Source of the DNA: Lewinellaceae bacterium SD302
GTDB taxonomy: Bacteria; Bacteroidota; Bacteroidia; Chitinophagales; Saprospiraceae
NCBI GenBank assembly: GCA_002591745.1
Contig: PDLQ01000015.1
Location: forward strand, 1 to 64,000
Length of the DNA: 64,000 bases
Direction of reading: 5' to 3'
Shown: in pieces, positions 27,652 through 36,475 of the stretch
Position numbering within the stretch: position 1 is the first letter of the stretch
How the letters are laid out: each line of letters starts with the position of its first letter
Program-made: the position numbers and the translations under genes
Notes under the pieces: model-generated
The model's database searches: none
What the model was told of the DNA's origin: nothing
What the model saw: only the letters and a program-made list of their open reading frames with translations

Positions 27652-28887
27652 CTATCTACCCTTCATTCGTTCCCAGAGACCGCCAAACATATCCCCCATG
27701 TCCACATCCTCGCTGGGGCCAGCTTCCTGATAAATGCTCATCGGAGTTGTTGTGGTATCAATAATCCAGTGAAAAATATACTGGTTAGGATCCAGAGGGT
27801 CTTCCCCGATCAAACCGTAACGGAGGTCATTGACCTGTACTTTACCCTCTCCCCTGGGAAGATAGCCGATGTAGCCCTTGGTAAACCAATTCAGAATTTT
27901 TAGTTCACGGGTTTCCTGGTAATTGGCCAGTATTTCGTGGTTGCCTGCAATCGGCTTAAAGGTTTCGAAATGTCGTTCGTTATCGAGGATAGAGTATCGG
28001 CTGAAATAGTAGTCATCTGCCTGCCCTTGTACAGTTCCGGACCACAGGATATTATTCAGGATCGTTGGCGAGATCAGGTGACGACTGGCCTGAATATTTT
28101 CTTTTTGGATAGTTGACTTCATTACGGCATCTACGTTAAAGTAGTTGACGATAGTTAGCAACAAGTAAGCTGAGCTGATGACGAGCCCCGCCAGGTTGAG
28201 CCGCTTTCTGATTCGACTGCCCTTTATGCGTCGTCCCGCGAGAATAAGCAGCAGCAGAAACGGGAGAGTGTACAGCGGGTCCGCTACCGAAATGGTATTC
28301 CAGGCGATCCTATGATCTGAAAAGGGCTGCAGGAATTGAGTGCCGTAAGCGGTAAAGCAATCAAGTAAGGGATGAGTGGCTATCGCGGCAAAAAATAACA
28401 GGTACCATTCCTTGACCGATGCATTGCCGTTGGTACTTGGCTTGCTGCGAAAGCGCTCACGCAGGCCGTAAAAAATATAGAGCGCTGTAACGACTACAGT
28501 TATTGTCGCCGTGATAAGTGGAATGTTCAATACTTCAATGGGCATGAAGTAGCTGCCCAGAAATAGAAGGATAAGAAAATTGAGGAAATACTGTGACCAC
28601 TCCAGCCAGGGAGGGGCTTTCCCAAACAACTGGATGCGGCCGCCGTACAAACGGTGGGTAGCCGCTGCCAGTATTATGGGTGCTAAAAGCGCAAATGGCA
28701 AGCTATGGGTAAAAGCCCGGTGGTAGGCCAGCGAGCTCATGGGGTCGGTCGCGAGATTGGCGAAAACGTCGAGGTCCGGTATTGTTCCGGCAATACCACC
28801 CCAAAGCATGGCGCGATTGCCAACTTTTCTGCCCAACACGGCTTCGCCAACGGCCGCCCCGAGTACGATTTGAGTAAGTGAATCCAT
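27652..28887 (-). CDS. YdjM/DUF457-family membrane-bound metal-dependent hydrolase
   Basis: A 411-residue protein whose N-terminus (MDSLTQIVLGAAVGEAVLG, then IAGTIPDLDVF and HRAFTHSLPFA) carries the conserved His/Asp residues of the YdjM (LexA-regulated, predicted metal-dependent hydrolase) family. HPLLDCFTAYGTQFLQPFSD is a second conserved block. About six hydrophobic helices lie in the first 270 residues, and the C-terminal 150 residues form a soluble domain. The substrate is unknown. The start is ATG. Confidence 0.88.
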   Translation of the reverse strand: MDSLTQIVLGAAVGEAVLGRKVGNRAMLWGGIAGTIPDLDVFANLATDPMSSLAYHRAFTHSLPFALLAPIILAAATHRLYGGRIQLFGKAPPWLEWSQYFLNFLILLFLGSYFMPIEVLNIPLITATITVVVTALYIFYGLRERFRSKPSTNGNASVKEWYLLFFAAIATHPLLDCFTAYGTQFLQPFSDHRIAWNTISVADPLYTLPFLLLLILAGRRIKGSRIRKRLNLAGLVISSAYLLLTIVNYFNVDAVMKSTIQKENIQASRHLISPTILNNILWSGTVQGQADDYYFSRYSILDNERHFETFKPIAGNHEILANYQETRELKILNWFTKGYIGYLPRGEGKVQVNDLRYGLIGEDPLDPNQYIFHWIIDTTTTPMSIYQEAGPSEDVDMGDMFGGLWERMKGR

Positions 28888-28914
28888 TGTTTTTCAAGAC
28901 ACCTTAGTAGTATC

Positions 28915-30423
28915 TTAGAAATACAACCCTCCGCTCAGCAATAAGTTATGGCGATTGAAATTGACCTCTACTTCCTGGCCAGGAATGGCAAAAGTGCTGT
29001 AGGGAAGGAAAGAAAATTCGTTGCGGCGGGTAAACTGGTAGGCCAGGTCAAAAAATACCCGGCCGGTTCGATAACCGAGTCCGCCAGATAAAGTCAGGAA
29101 ACTCTGGTCGACGCCTGCTTGCGGAAAGGTTTGTAATCCGGCACCGGCCCGGGCCTGGAATTTACCGAGATTGTATTCTCCACCACCTTTTATATTAAGA
29201 CCACTGGTCAGAACCGAATCAATTTGTTCATTCAGGGCGTCGGCTTCTTCGGTAAAGTCATCGTAGCTGAATTTGTTGCCGGCGTAGTTGACGTACTCCA
29301 GGTCAAGGGCTACAAAACCTTTCTTGCCGACTACGGAACCGGCCCCCAGCAGAAAACGCCATGGAGACTGGAGGTTGTAGCCGAACTCTCCGAGTGGGCT
29401 TTCGGCAGTTCCCCCAAAGGCGCGGCCAAAATCGGTGTAGTTGTAAGTAAAGGTCGATTCAAACTCTTCGTCGATCGACCAGAAAGTCGGGGAATGGGCT
29501 GCCACGCTTACTCGCAGTGCCTGGGTAGGACGGAAGATCAATCCCAGTTTAAAGTTTACTCCACTACCACTTACGTCCAGATTTTCCTCAAAACGCAGGT
29601 CATCGAAGGCCGCTAGGGAGTTATCCCGGTCGATTTCTTCGTAAATCTTGTTCTCTTCGTAGTTCATGAAGGGAATCCCTAGCGTAAGCCCCCACATGAC
29701 CTTTTCGCGGTAATTGCCACCAAAGGAAAAGACAAGTTCGTTGATGCCGCCGCTGCGAGTGACTACACCCTGGCGATCCAGCAGGATCTGGTCGGAAAGA
29801 AACGGGTAGTCACTTTCGAAAAGCTGGGTCTCTTCATTAAAGAATATGGCGTCACCAGTTCTGGTCTCATCTCCGAGTTCGCCAAAGATCAAATTGCCGT
29901 TCAGGTCCAGTGCGAGGTCATTTCTAAACTGATTGAAGACGTTATCGTTGGCGTCCTCTACGAAAGACTCGAGGATGCTACCCAGGGAGCGCCCCTGATA
30001 GGTAATTGTCTCGTTAAAATCGGCAAGTCGATTGATTCCGATTCCGAAATTGAAAGTCGACCAGTGGAGGGAACGGGTCTGGCTAGTAAAAACTACACCG
30101 ATATTCGGCAAGGTTAGCTGACCATCGCTTTCATCAAAAGTGCCGTTAGTAGCCGTCTCTGCTAATAGTTGAGCGTTAGAGCTTTCCAACTTGAACCCCG
30201 GGGTGATCACGAAATAGCCATTCCTTGCCCAGCCTATACCAGCTGGGTTAGTGCTTAAAGTCGTAAAGTCTACGCCGAGGGCAGACATAGAACCGCCAGT
30301 ACCGGCAAAACGTGCTGTTCCCTGCGGCTGCAATAAAGAATAGCGCAAAGCATCATCTACCGTCTGTGCTTGCAGATTGAACAGGAGTAGAAATAAGGAA
30401 AGTGAAAATATTTGCTTGGTCAT
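28915..30423 (-). CDS. Outer membrane transport protein, OmpP1/FadL/TodX type
   Basis: A 502-residue beta-barrel protein. The start at ATG 30423 gives a signal peptide (IFSLSLFLLLFNLQAQ). The segment GTARFAGTGGSMSALGVDFTTLSTNPAGIGW is the N-terminal hatch signature of the FadL family (the NPA motif). Alternating aromatic strands follow, ending LLLSGGLYF. It probably moves hydrophobic substrates across the outer membrane; given fadD and a desaturase nearby, fatty acids are possible but not shown. It is 27 bases upstream of the YdjM-like gene on the same strand. Confidence 0.88.
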   Translation of the reverse strand: MTKQIFSLSLFLLLFNLQAQTVDDALRYSLLQPQGTARFAGTGGSMSALGVDFTTLSTNPAGIGWARNGYFVITPGFKLESSNAQLLAETATNGTFDESDGQLTLPNIGVVFTSQTRSLHWSTFNFGIGINRLADFNETITYQGRSLGSILESFVEDANDNVFNQFRNDLALDLNGNLIFGELGDETRTGDAIFFNEETQLFESDYPFLSDQILLDRQGVVTRSGGINELVFSFGGNYREKVMWGLTLGIPFMNYEENKIYEEIDRDNSLAAFDDLRFEENLDVSGSGVNFKLGLIFRPTQALRVSVAAHSPTFWSIDEEFESTFTYNYTDFGRAFGGTAESPLGEFGYNLQSPWRFLLGAGSVVGKKGFVALDLEYVNYAGNKFSYDDFTEEADALNEQIDSVLTSGLNIKGGGEYNLGKFQARAGAGLQTFPQAGVDQSFLTLSGGLGYRTGRVFFDLAYQFTRRNEFSFLPYSTFAIPGQEVEVNFNRHNLLLSGGLYF

Positions 30424-30517
30424 AGCTAAAGAAGGTTTGTCTAAAGCACGCGAACTATACACGCCTCAGTCTAATATTTAATACGGATAATCGGCTAAAT
30501 TGTTAAACAACGGCATC

Positions 30518-30556
30518 AAAAAAAGGCGAGAATGCACTGGGTACATCCTCGCCTTT
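30518..30556 (-). terminator. Rho-independent terminator of the Ser/Arg-rich gene
   Basis: On the minus strand AAGGCGAG / CTCGCCTT form a stem followed by TTTTTGATG, about 25 bases after the stop codon. Confidence 0.7.
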
Positions 30557-30580
30557 CAGAGCTAATTGAAGTAGCTAAGG

Positions 30581-31819
30581 CTATTTTCCACCCCGGCCTC
30601 CACGACTACTGGAAGAACTGCGGCTGGAACCACCACCACTGCGACTGGAAGAGCTGCTGCGGCTTGGACTGGCACTACGGCTGGAACTGCTGCTGCGGCT
30701 CGGGCTGGCGCTGCGGGTCCGACTGGAGCTACTGGAACGCGTTGAAGAAGAACGCGAGCTACTGGAGCTACTGCTCGGGCTGTAACCACTTGGGCGACGC
30801 GTGCTGCTGCTGGAGCGGGTAGAGGTACTAGGACGGCGCGTGCTCGTGCTTGGACGAGTCGTGGTAGAGCGACGCGTTGAAGAAGAGGACGGACGTACTG
30901 TGGTACGGCTATTGTCAATCCGACTGCTGTTTCCACGAGCGGTGCTGGAACGAGTGCCACGGGTACCCTGAGTGGAAGGGCGTGTACGTGATACGCTGGC
31001 GCCACTATTGCTGCTACCACGACGAGAAATGACCGCAGAGTTGCTCCGGCTACTCGGCTGGCGAGCGATCCGGTTAGCAATTGAAGTCGTACCAGTGCGT
31101 GGTGCGGTGACCCGTGGTCGGTTGTTATTATTGATTACCGTTGTGTTATTTACGTAGGTGTTGCCACCGCCCCAACTGGGTGGGCAGTAATAGCCGCCAC
31201 CACCGATAGGCGATCCGAAGCCGTTGTTGAATCCACCGCCCCAGCCACGATTGTAGCCGAAAGCAGTACGGTTGCCCCAGGGATTTGCCCAAGGGTTAGC
31301 CCATGGATTGTTGAATCCACGGTTGAAGCCGTAAAGTGGACGTCCCCAGGCATCGACCGGCCCAAAACTGTTAAAACGATTCCAACGATTGAATCGGTTG
31401 AACCGACGGGCGGTGTAATAAGACGCAGGTCCCCAGGAATCATAAATCAGTACAGTCGTAACACCGGGGGTGTAGTAAGGGTCGTAGTAGTTTACGTCTA
31501 CGTAAACGGGATCATAGTAATTGAAGCCGGTATAAGGACGGCGGAAACGACGGACACGAGAACTGTAGTAGTAGTCGTAGTAATCATCGTCGTAGTTATA
31601 ATCATCGTTACTGGCCAGGTCATCATTGTAACCATCATCGTAGAACTCGTCATCATAATCGGAAGACGACTCATTAGTGCCGTAATCGTAAGGTGAAGAG
31701 TTATCGTAATCCTGGTCGGGATTGTAGTATACGTCGTCATACTGGGCAACCAGCGTGCTCACGGAGAACAGCAGGGCCAAAGTTGCGACGAGAGCGGGAA
31801 AGAGCCTCTTGTTAGTCAT
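30581..31819 (-). CDS. Exported low-complexity protein: Tyr/Asp-rich then Ser/Arg-rich
   Basis: A 412-residue protein of no recognised family. The start at ATG 31819 gives a signal peptide (LFPALVATLALLFSVSTLVAQ). Residues 22-85 are almost only Tyr, Asp, Asn and Ser (YDDVYYNPDQDYDNSS). A middle part is rich in Asn/Gly/Trp with repeats such as WANPWANPWGN. The last 170 residues are Ser/Arg/Thr repeats (SSSSRSSSTRSSSSSRTRS) ending RGGRGGK. The charge runs from acidic to strongly basic, which could favour phase separation, self-association or binding to polysaccharide or DNA. It is divergent from proS and has its own terminator. Confidence 0.75.
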   Translation of the reverse strand: MTNKRLFPALVATLALLFSVSTLVAQYDDVYYNPDQDYDNSSPYDYGTNESSSDYDDEFYDDGYNDDLASNDDYNYDDDYYDYYYSSRVRRFRRPYTGFNYYDPVYVDVNYYDPYYTPGVTTVLIYDSWGPASYYTARRFNRFNRWNRFNSFGPVDAWGRPLYGFNRGFNNPWANPWANPWGNRTAFGYNRGWGGGFNNGFGSPIGGGGYYCPPSWGGGNTYVNNTTVINNNNRPRVTAPRTGTTSIANRIARQPSSRSNSAVISRRGSSNSGASVSRTRPSTQGTRGTRSSTARGNSSRIDNSRTTVRPSSSSTRRSTTTRPSTSTRRPSTSTRSSSSTRRPSGYSPSSSSSSSRSSSTRSSSSSRTRSASPSRSSSSSRSASPSRSSSSSRSGGGSSRSSSSSRGGRGGK

Positions 31820-32018
31820 ATCGTTTGAATTTATTGTAATCAGCGGGTCTGTCACCATTACAACCGCTAAATTATTACTTTTGTGCCGGTTATTTAGTTA
31901 AGGCAGATTTAAAAGGAACTAAGCTTCCCGTTAAAAACCTTAACATTCGGCGATTGAAGGTATTTTTTACCGTCGATCACTATATATAACACCTTGTTAA
32001 TCAAATAAGTTGTGCCCC

Positions 32019-33488
32019 ATGGCCAAGGCGATTACCCCCCGCTCCGAAGACTATTCCCAGTGGTATCTGGATATTGTAAAACGTGCCCAACTGGCAGATA
32101 ACAGCGCCGTGCGTGGCTGTATGGTCATTAAGCCCTACGGCTTCGGTATCTGGGAGCGCATGCAACGGCAACTGGACGATATGTTCAAGGAAACCGGCCA
32201 CGTGAATGCTTACTTTCCACTCTTCATTCCCAAATCCTTCCTCAGCAAGGAGGCCGAGCACGTAGATGGTTTTGCCAAAGAGTGTGCCGTAGTTACTCAT
32301 CACCGACTGATGAACGACCCCAACGGAGGTGGAGTAGTAGTGGACCCTTCCGCCAAGCTGGAGGAAGAGTTGATTGTACGGCCCACCTCGGAAACCATTA
32401 TCTGGAACACTTACCGCGACTGGATCAACAGCTACCGCGACCTGCCCCTGCTGGTCAACCAATGGGCTAACGTCGTACGCTGGGAGCTGCGTACCCGCCT
32501 TTTCCTGCGTACCGCCGAATTCCTCTGGCAAGAAGGCCATACGGCCCACGCTACCGCCGAGGAAGCCGTAGAAGAAACCTTGCGCATGCAGGACGTTTAC
32601 GCCAAATTCGCCGAAGAGTACATGGCCATGCCCGTAGTAAAGGGTTTTAAAACTGCCAACGAACGCTTCGCCGGGGCCGTGGATACTTACACTATCGAAG
32701 CATTAATGCAGGATGGCAAGGCACTGCAGGCTGGTACCAGTCACTTCCTCGGCCAGAATTTTGCTAAAGCTTTCGACGTCAAATTCAGCAATAAAGAGAA
32801 CCGGGAAGAGTACGTATGGGCCACCAGTTGGGGCGTTTCCACCCGGCTCATGGGCGGACTCATCATGACCCACAGTGATGATGAGGGTCTCATTGTACCA
32901 CCCAAACTGGCCCCCATTCAGGTGGTTATTATTCCCATTCCCAAGCCAAAAGAGGCGCTCGACGCCAAGGCCAAAGAACTGATGGATGCCCTCAAAGCCC
33001 GTGGCGTAAGAGTATCCTATGACAATGACGATCAAAAACGTCCCGGATTTAAATTCGCCGAAAATGAGTTGAAGGGCATTCCCGTTCGTCTCGGCCTCGG
33101 CCAGCGTGATCTGGACAAAGGCGTCATCGAAGTTGCTCGTCGGGATACGAAAGAAAAATCGAGTGTACCGATGGAAGGCATCGTAGACCACATTGTAAAT
33201 CTGCTCGATGAAATTCAGGATAACCTCTTCCAGCGCGCCCTGAAATTCCGGGAGGAAAAGACTACCCGCGTTGATACTTTCGAAGAGTTTCAAAAAGTCA
33301 TCGAAGGCGATAAGCCCGGCTTCATCAGCGCTCACTGGGATGGAACCAGCGAATCGGAACTCAAGATCAAGGAACTCACCAAAGCCACCATTCGCTGTAT
33401 CCCCAACGATGCTCCGGAAGAAGACGGCGTGGACCTGATCAGCGGCCAGCCGAGTAAGCGGCGGGTACTGTTTGCAAAGGCCTACTAG
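32019..33488 (+). CDS. proS: Prolyl-tRNA synthetase, archaeal/eukaryotic type (ProS type 3)
   Basis: Class II synthetase charging tRNA-Pro. It is 489 residues with the ATG at 32019; the longer frame opens with TTG. Motif 1 region [17 protein letters not shown], motif 2 [23 protein letters not shown] with [24 protein letters not shown], and motif 3 [28 protein letters not shown] are clear. The editing domain of bacterial-type ProRS is absent. The anticodon-binding domain ([12 protein letters not shown] onward) and the C-terminal extension ending [10 protein letters not shown] fit type 3. Confidence 0.96.
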   Translation: MAKAITPRSEDYSQWYLDIVKRAQLADNSAVRGCMVIKPYGFGIWERMQRQLDDMFKETGHVNAYFPLFIPKSFLSKEAEHVDGFAKECAVVTHHRLMNDPNGGGVVVDPSAKLEEELIVRPTSETIIWNTYRDWINSYRDLPLLVNQWANVVRWELRTRLFLRTAEFLWQEGHTAHATAEEAVEETLRMQDVYAKFAEEYMAMPVVKGFKTANERFAGAVDTYTIEALMQDGKALQAGTSHFLGQNFAKAFDVKFSNKENREEYVWATSWGVSTRLMGGLIMTHSDDEGLIVPPKLAPIQVVIIPIPKPKEALDAKAKELMDALKARGVRVSYDNDDQKRPGFKFAENELKGIPVRLGLGQRDLDKGVIEVARRDTKEKSSVPMEGIVDHIVNLLDEIQDNLFQRALKFREEKTTRVDTFEEFQKVIEGDKPGFISAHWDGTSESELKIKELTKATIRCIPNDAPEEDGVDLISGQPSKRRVLFAKAY

Positions 33489-33495
33489 ATTTATT

Positions 33496-33518
33496 GGCTA
33501 ACAAAGTAGCAGTGCTGG
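33496..33518 (-). repeat. Dispersed TGCTACTTTG element, copy 12
   Basis: Core 33502-33511 (minus strand), exact, full-length consensus with CCAG at its 5' end. Confidence 0.9.
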
Positions 33519-33528
33519 TTTTTTAAGT

Positions 33529-33693
33529 TATACTCCCTTCTGGCACAAGAGGTGAAAATTTGACGAGCTGATTTTTTCGGCTGGCAAACTGGCGAGATGA
33601 AGGCATAGCCATAGCTACGGCAAGACTCGGCGGTGAAGTCAGGCGGAAAAAGCGGCCGTCAAAAATCACCAGGTGTGCCCGAGGGGAGTATAA
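33529..33693. repeat. Long imperfect fold-back (about 69-base arms)
   Basis: The arms start TTATACTCCC (33529) and end GGGAGTATAA (33693). Matches continue inward with GGCACA, GGTGA and GACG blocks. An RNA from here would form a long hairpin. It could be a non-autonomous mobile element or a structured 3' end of proS. Confidence 0.55.
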
Positions 33694-33840
33694 AAGCGAC
33701 TCTCTACGGACAATTTCCAGGAGCTGGCGGCGACCGGTGAAGCTTAAGGATACTGCTGGTCGGGTAAGAAATATAAAACACCGGACCCAAACCAGGGCTC
33801 TTTCGATCGTTTCGATAGCAGCAGCATATTCCTTTCAACC

Positions 33841-33861
33841 CGCACTGCTACTTTGCCAGCC
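33841..33861 (+). repeat. Dispersed TGCTACTTTG element, copy 13
   Basis: Core 33846-33855 exact, 45 bases before the lpxK ATG. Confidence 0.9.
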
Positions 33862-33899
33862 AAAACCCAAACCGCCTCTCGTAACGTTCTTATTGCCAG

Positions 33900-34967
33900 A
33901 TGTTACAAACCACCCTCGCAAAAATACTTCTGGCTCCCTTTTCTCTCCTTTATGGATTGGGGGTCAGTCTGCGTAACTGGTTCTACCGCAGGGAACTGCT
34001 GAAGAGTATTTCTTTTAATCTGCCGGTGATCAGTGTGGGAAATTTATCGGTAGGCGGAGCCGGGAAGACGCCGCACATCGAGTACCTGATCAGGAGTCTG
34101 GATCCTTACATCAATATTGCTACTCTGAGCCGGGGCTACCGTCGGAAGACGAAAGGCTTCTTGCGGATCCAGCCGAATATGAACGCCGAGCAAAGTGGTG
34201 ATGAGCCGTTGCAATACAAGCGGAAGTTTCCCGATGTGGAGGTAACGGTAGCGGAAGAACGTGCCTTCGCTATTCCACAGATCGTGGCCACCCGACCGGA
34301 TATTCAACTGGTATTACTGGACGATGCCTTCCAGCACCGGGCAGTAAAACCGGGTCTAAATATCTTGCTGACGGAATTTAGCAACCCGTTTACCCGTGAT
34401 TACCTGCTACCCAGCGGCAGGCTGCGCGAATGGCGGAGTGCCTACGCCCGAGCCGATGTAATTATCGTCAGCAAATGCCCTAAAGTACTGGACCGCGCCG
34501 CTGCGGATAAGTTGATCGAGGAGATCGATCCGTTGCCACACCAAAAAGTATTTTTTAGCTACTATGATTACGCGGCGCCTTATTATATGCTGGATAATCG
34601 CTACAGACTGCAACTGGACGAGGAACTGGATGTGCTGCTGATTAGCGCCATTGCCAATACTGACTACCTACTGGATTACCTGAATGGTAAAGCCAGGAGC
34701 GTACGTAGCCTCGACTACGAAGACCATCACTACTTCGACCGCCGTGACCTGGGCAACCTGCAACGCCGGTTTGAAGAACTTCCGAGTGAGCGCAAAGCTA
34801 TCATCACTACGGAAAAAGATGCTACACGGCTGGAGTTGCACCGTGATTTTATCCGTGAACAGCGGCTGCCAATCTTCGTACTTCCGCTGGCCGTTCGCTT
34901 TCATTTTGAAGAAGGTGCCACTTTCGATACCTTAGTTCGGGATTTTATGCTCAACTTTCGGGCATGA
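33900..34967 (+). CDS. lpxK: Tetraacyldisaccharide 4'-kinase
   Basis: Inner-membrane P-loop kinase that phosphorylates the lipid A precursor at the 4' position. The 355 residues begin with an N-terminal membrane-associated helix, then the P-loop VGNLSVGGAGKTPHIEYL. LSRGYRRKTKG, GDEPLQYKRKFP and LLDDAFQHR follow, all family hallmarks. Its stop codon overlaps the ATG of the acyltransferase gene by four bases (ATGA), so the two are translationally coupled and probably both serve lipid assembly. Confidence 0.95.
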   Translation: MLQTTLAKILLAPFSLLYGLGVSLRNWFYRRELLKSISFNLPVISVGNLSVGGAGKTPHIEYLIRSLDPYINIATLSRGYRRKTKGFLRIQPNMNAEQSGDEPLQYKRKFPDVEVTVAEERAFAIPQIVATRPDIQLVLLDDAFQHRAVKPGLNILLTEFSNPFTRDYLLPSGRLREWRSAYARADVIIVSKCPKVLDRAAADKLIEEIDPLPHQKVFFSYYDYAAPYYMLDNRYRLQLDEELDVLLISAIANTDYLLDYLNGKARSVRSLDYEDHHYFDRRDLGNLQRRFEELPSERKAIITTEKDATRLELHRDFIREQRLPIFVLPLAVRFHFEEGATFDTLVRDFMLNFRA

Positions 34968-36247
34968 ATTTCATTTCCGATCTGGTTTACCGTGGCCTGC
35001 GTTTGATGAGCCGTGGTTTCTTACGAATCTTATACCCCGCCATGATGGTGGAGGGCCAGGAGTATGTGACTCGCAAAGGTCCTTTCATCCTGGCCGGCAA
35101 CCACCCGAATACACTGATTGATCCGTTGATCCAGGGCATTTATGTCTCGGAACGGATTCACTTTATGGCCAATGCCGGAATGTTTGCCAATCCGATTGCC
35201 CATAAAATACTGATGTTTTTGGGCGTTATTCCCATCGTACGTCCCGGTAAGGATGACGACAAAGGGGGACGAATCGATAACCAAAGCAGTTTCGAGTACG
35301 CCTATCGTCATTTCGAGGAAGGCGGCATTATGTTCGTTGCTCCGGAAGGTGGTAGTGAACTGGAACGGCGACTCCGCGGCCCGGTGAAGATGGGAACGGC
35401 AAAAATGGCCTTGACGGTAGAAAGTCGCAACGACTGGAAACTGGGATTGGACATCGTGCCCGCCGGCGGTAATTATGAGGCGCCAACCCAGTGTTTCAGC
35501 CGGGCTTTCGTACGCTTTGGTCCACCGATTCACGTGCAGGATTACCGGGAATCTTACGAAAAGAATCCCCGCCGTGCCACCGTGGAATTGACCCGTGAGA
35601 TTGGTAATCGCATGGTCAAACTCGTAATCGATACCAAAGACAAGGAAGAAGAGTATCTGCTGCGCCCACTGGACCGAACGCTGCAAAACGATCGGCCGAT
35701 GATCGTTGGCGAACATCACTACCGTTTGCAAAAACTATTGGTCGCTCTGCGCGCTATGCCGGAAAATGAGCGGGAGGAACTACGCATTAAGGCTACCCGT
35801 TATGAGGACTTGCTGAAAGAAGCAGCCATCACTGATCGTGTGTTGAGCGACAGCCCCCAAGAAAAACAGCGGGCTGGTCTCTGGCTCGGCTTACCCATTT
35901 TTCTCTATGGTGCGCTGAATCACTTGCCCTTGTTATTCTTAACCAACAAAGCCTATGGTGTATTGGGCGTAGAAAAAAACTACGCGGCTACGGTGAAGGG
36001 ATTGGTGGGCTCGATTAGTTTGCCTATTCTATACCTGTTGCAGTCACTGATTGTAGGGCTGATCTTCGGCAGTGGCTGGGGATGGATATACTTCTTCACA
36101 CTTCCGGCGGCGGGTCTGTTTGCATTGGCGTACCATACGCACTATCGGTCTTTTTGGGCGACTAAGCTATACGGAGGAAGGGTGAGCGAAGAGATGCGTC
36201 AGCTGCGTGGAGAACTACGAACAACAACGGATAAATTGTTGGGATAG
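34964..36247 (+). CDS. PlsC-like lysophospholipid/glycerolipid acyltransferase
   Basis: A 427-residue membrane acyltransferase. The catalytic block is GNHPNTLIDPL (the family's His...Asp pair), followed by the VAPEGGSE substrate-binding motif and KMGTAKMAL. The C-terminal third has three or four hydrophobic helices (LWLGLPIFLYGALNH, GSISLPILYLLQSLIVGLIF, FFTLPAAGLFALAYH). It probably acylates glycerol-phosphate or lysophosphatidate; the acyl donor and acceptor cannot be told. It is coupled to lpxK by a four-base overlap. Confidence 0.88.
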   Translation: MNFISDLVYRGLRLMSRGFLRILYPAMMVEGQEYVTRKGPFILAGNHPNTLIDPLIQGIYVSERIHFMANAGMFANPIAHKILMFLGVIPIVRPGKDDDKGGRIDNQSSFEYAYRHFEEGGIMFVAPEGGSELERRLRGPVKMGTAKMALTVESRNDWKLGLDIVPAGGNYEAPTQCFSRAFVRFGPPIHVQDYRESYEKNPRRATVELTREIGNRMVKLVIDTKDKEEEYLLRPLDRTLQNDRPMIVGEHHYRLQKLLVALRAMPENEREELRIKATRYEDLLKEAAITDRVLSDSPQEKQRAGLWLGLPIFLYGALNHLPLLFLTNKAYGVLGVEKNYAATVKGLVGSISLPILYLLQSLIVGLIFGSGWGWIYFFTLPAAGLFALAYHTHYRSFWATKLYGGRVSEEMRQLRGELRTTTDKLLG

Positions 36248-36466
36248 GGTTCATGCGGAGGGCGCAGAAGAGCAGAAGTAGAGATTCCAGCTACGAAACG
36301 CCGCGCCGAGGGGCGCTACTTTTCAGGAAACATTATTGAGCCCAAGAATTGACAACCTGATTCGTGGACAATTCAGCGAACTCTGGATTTTAAAATCCAG
36401 GGCCCTTCGGCCCGACTTGACGAAGAATGAGAAGGCCTCTGCTCTTCTGCGCCCTCCGCATGAACC
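36248..36466. repeat. 219-bp element with 29-bp perfect terminal inverted repeats
   Basis: The arms 36248-36276 and 36438-36466 are perfectly complementary over 29 bases (outer end GGTTCATGCGGAGGGCGCAG). The element starts directly after the acyltransferase stop codon and ends 9 bases before the ctpA stop codon, so it fills this convergent gap. Inside is a palindrome CTGGATTTTAAAATCCAG. It fits a MITE-like insertion that can also end transcription from both sides. Confidence 0.75.
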
Positions 36467-36475
36467 AACTTAGTA

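Larger units (their letters stand above)
33489..33899. other. Intergenic region, 411 bases: fold-back element bounded by two inverted dispersed elements
   Basis: No gene was seen. Inverted copies 12 and 13 of the dispersed element bound it (33496-33518 and 33841-33861), and a long imperfect hairpin lies inside (33529-33693). Confidence 0.6.

Noticed and set aside
30532-30822. Cys/Trp-rich plus-strand frame opposite the Ser/Arg-rich gene
   Set aside because: It is an artefact of translating the Ser/Arg repeat on the opposite strand.
34105-34135. TTGCTACTCTGAGCC in lpxK as another copy
   Set aside because: It has a core mismatch and encodes the conserved IATLSRGY motif of LpxK, so it is not counted; it could be a constrained partial copy.
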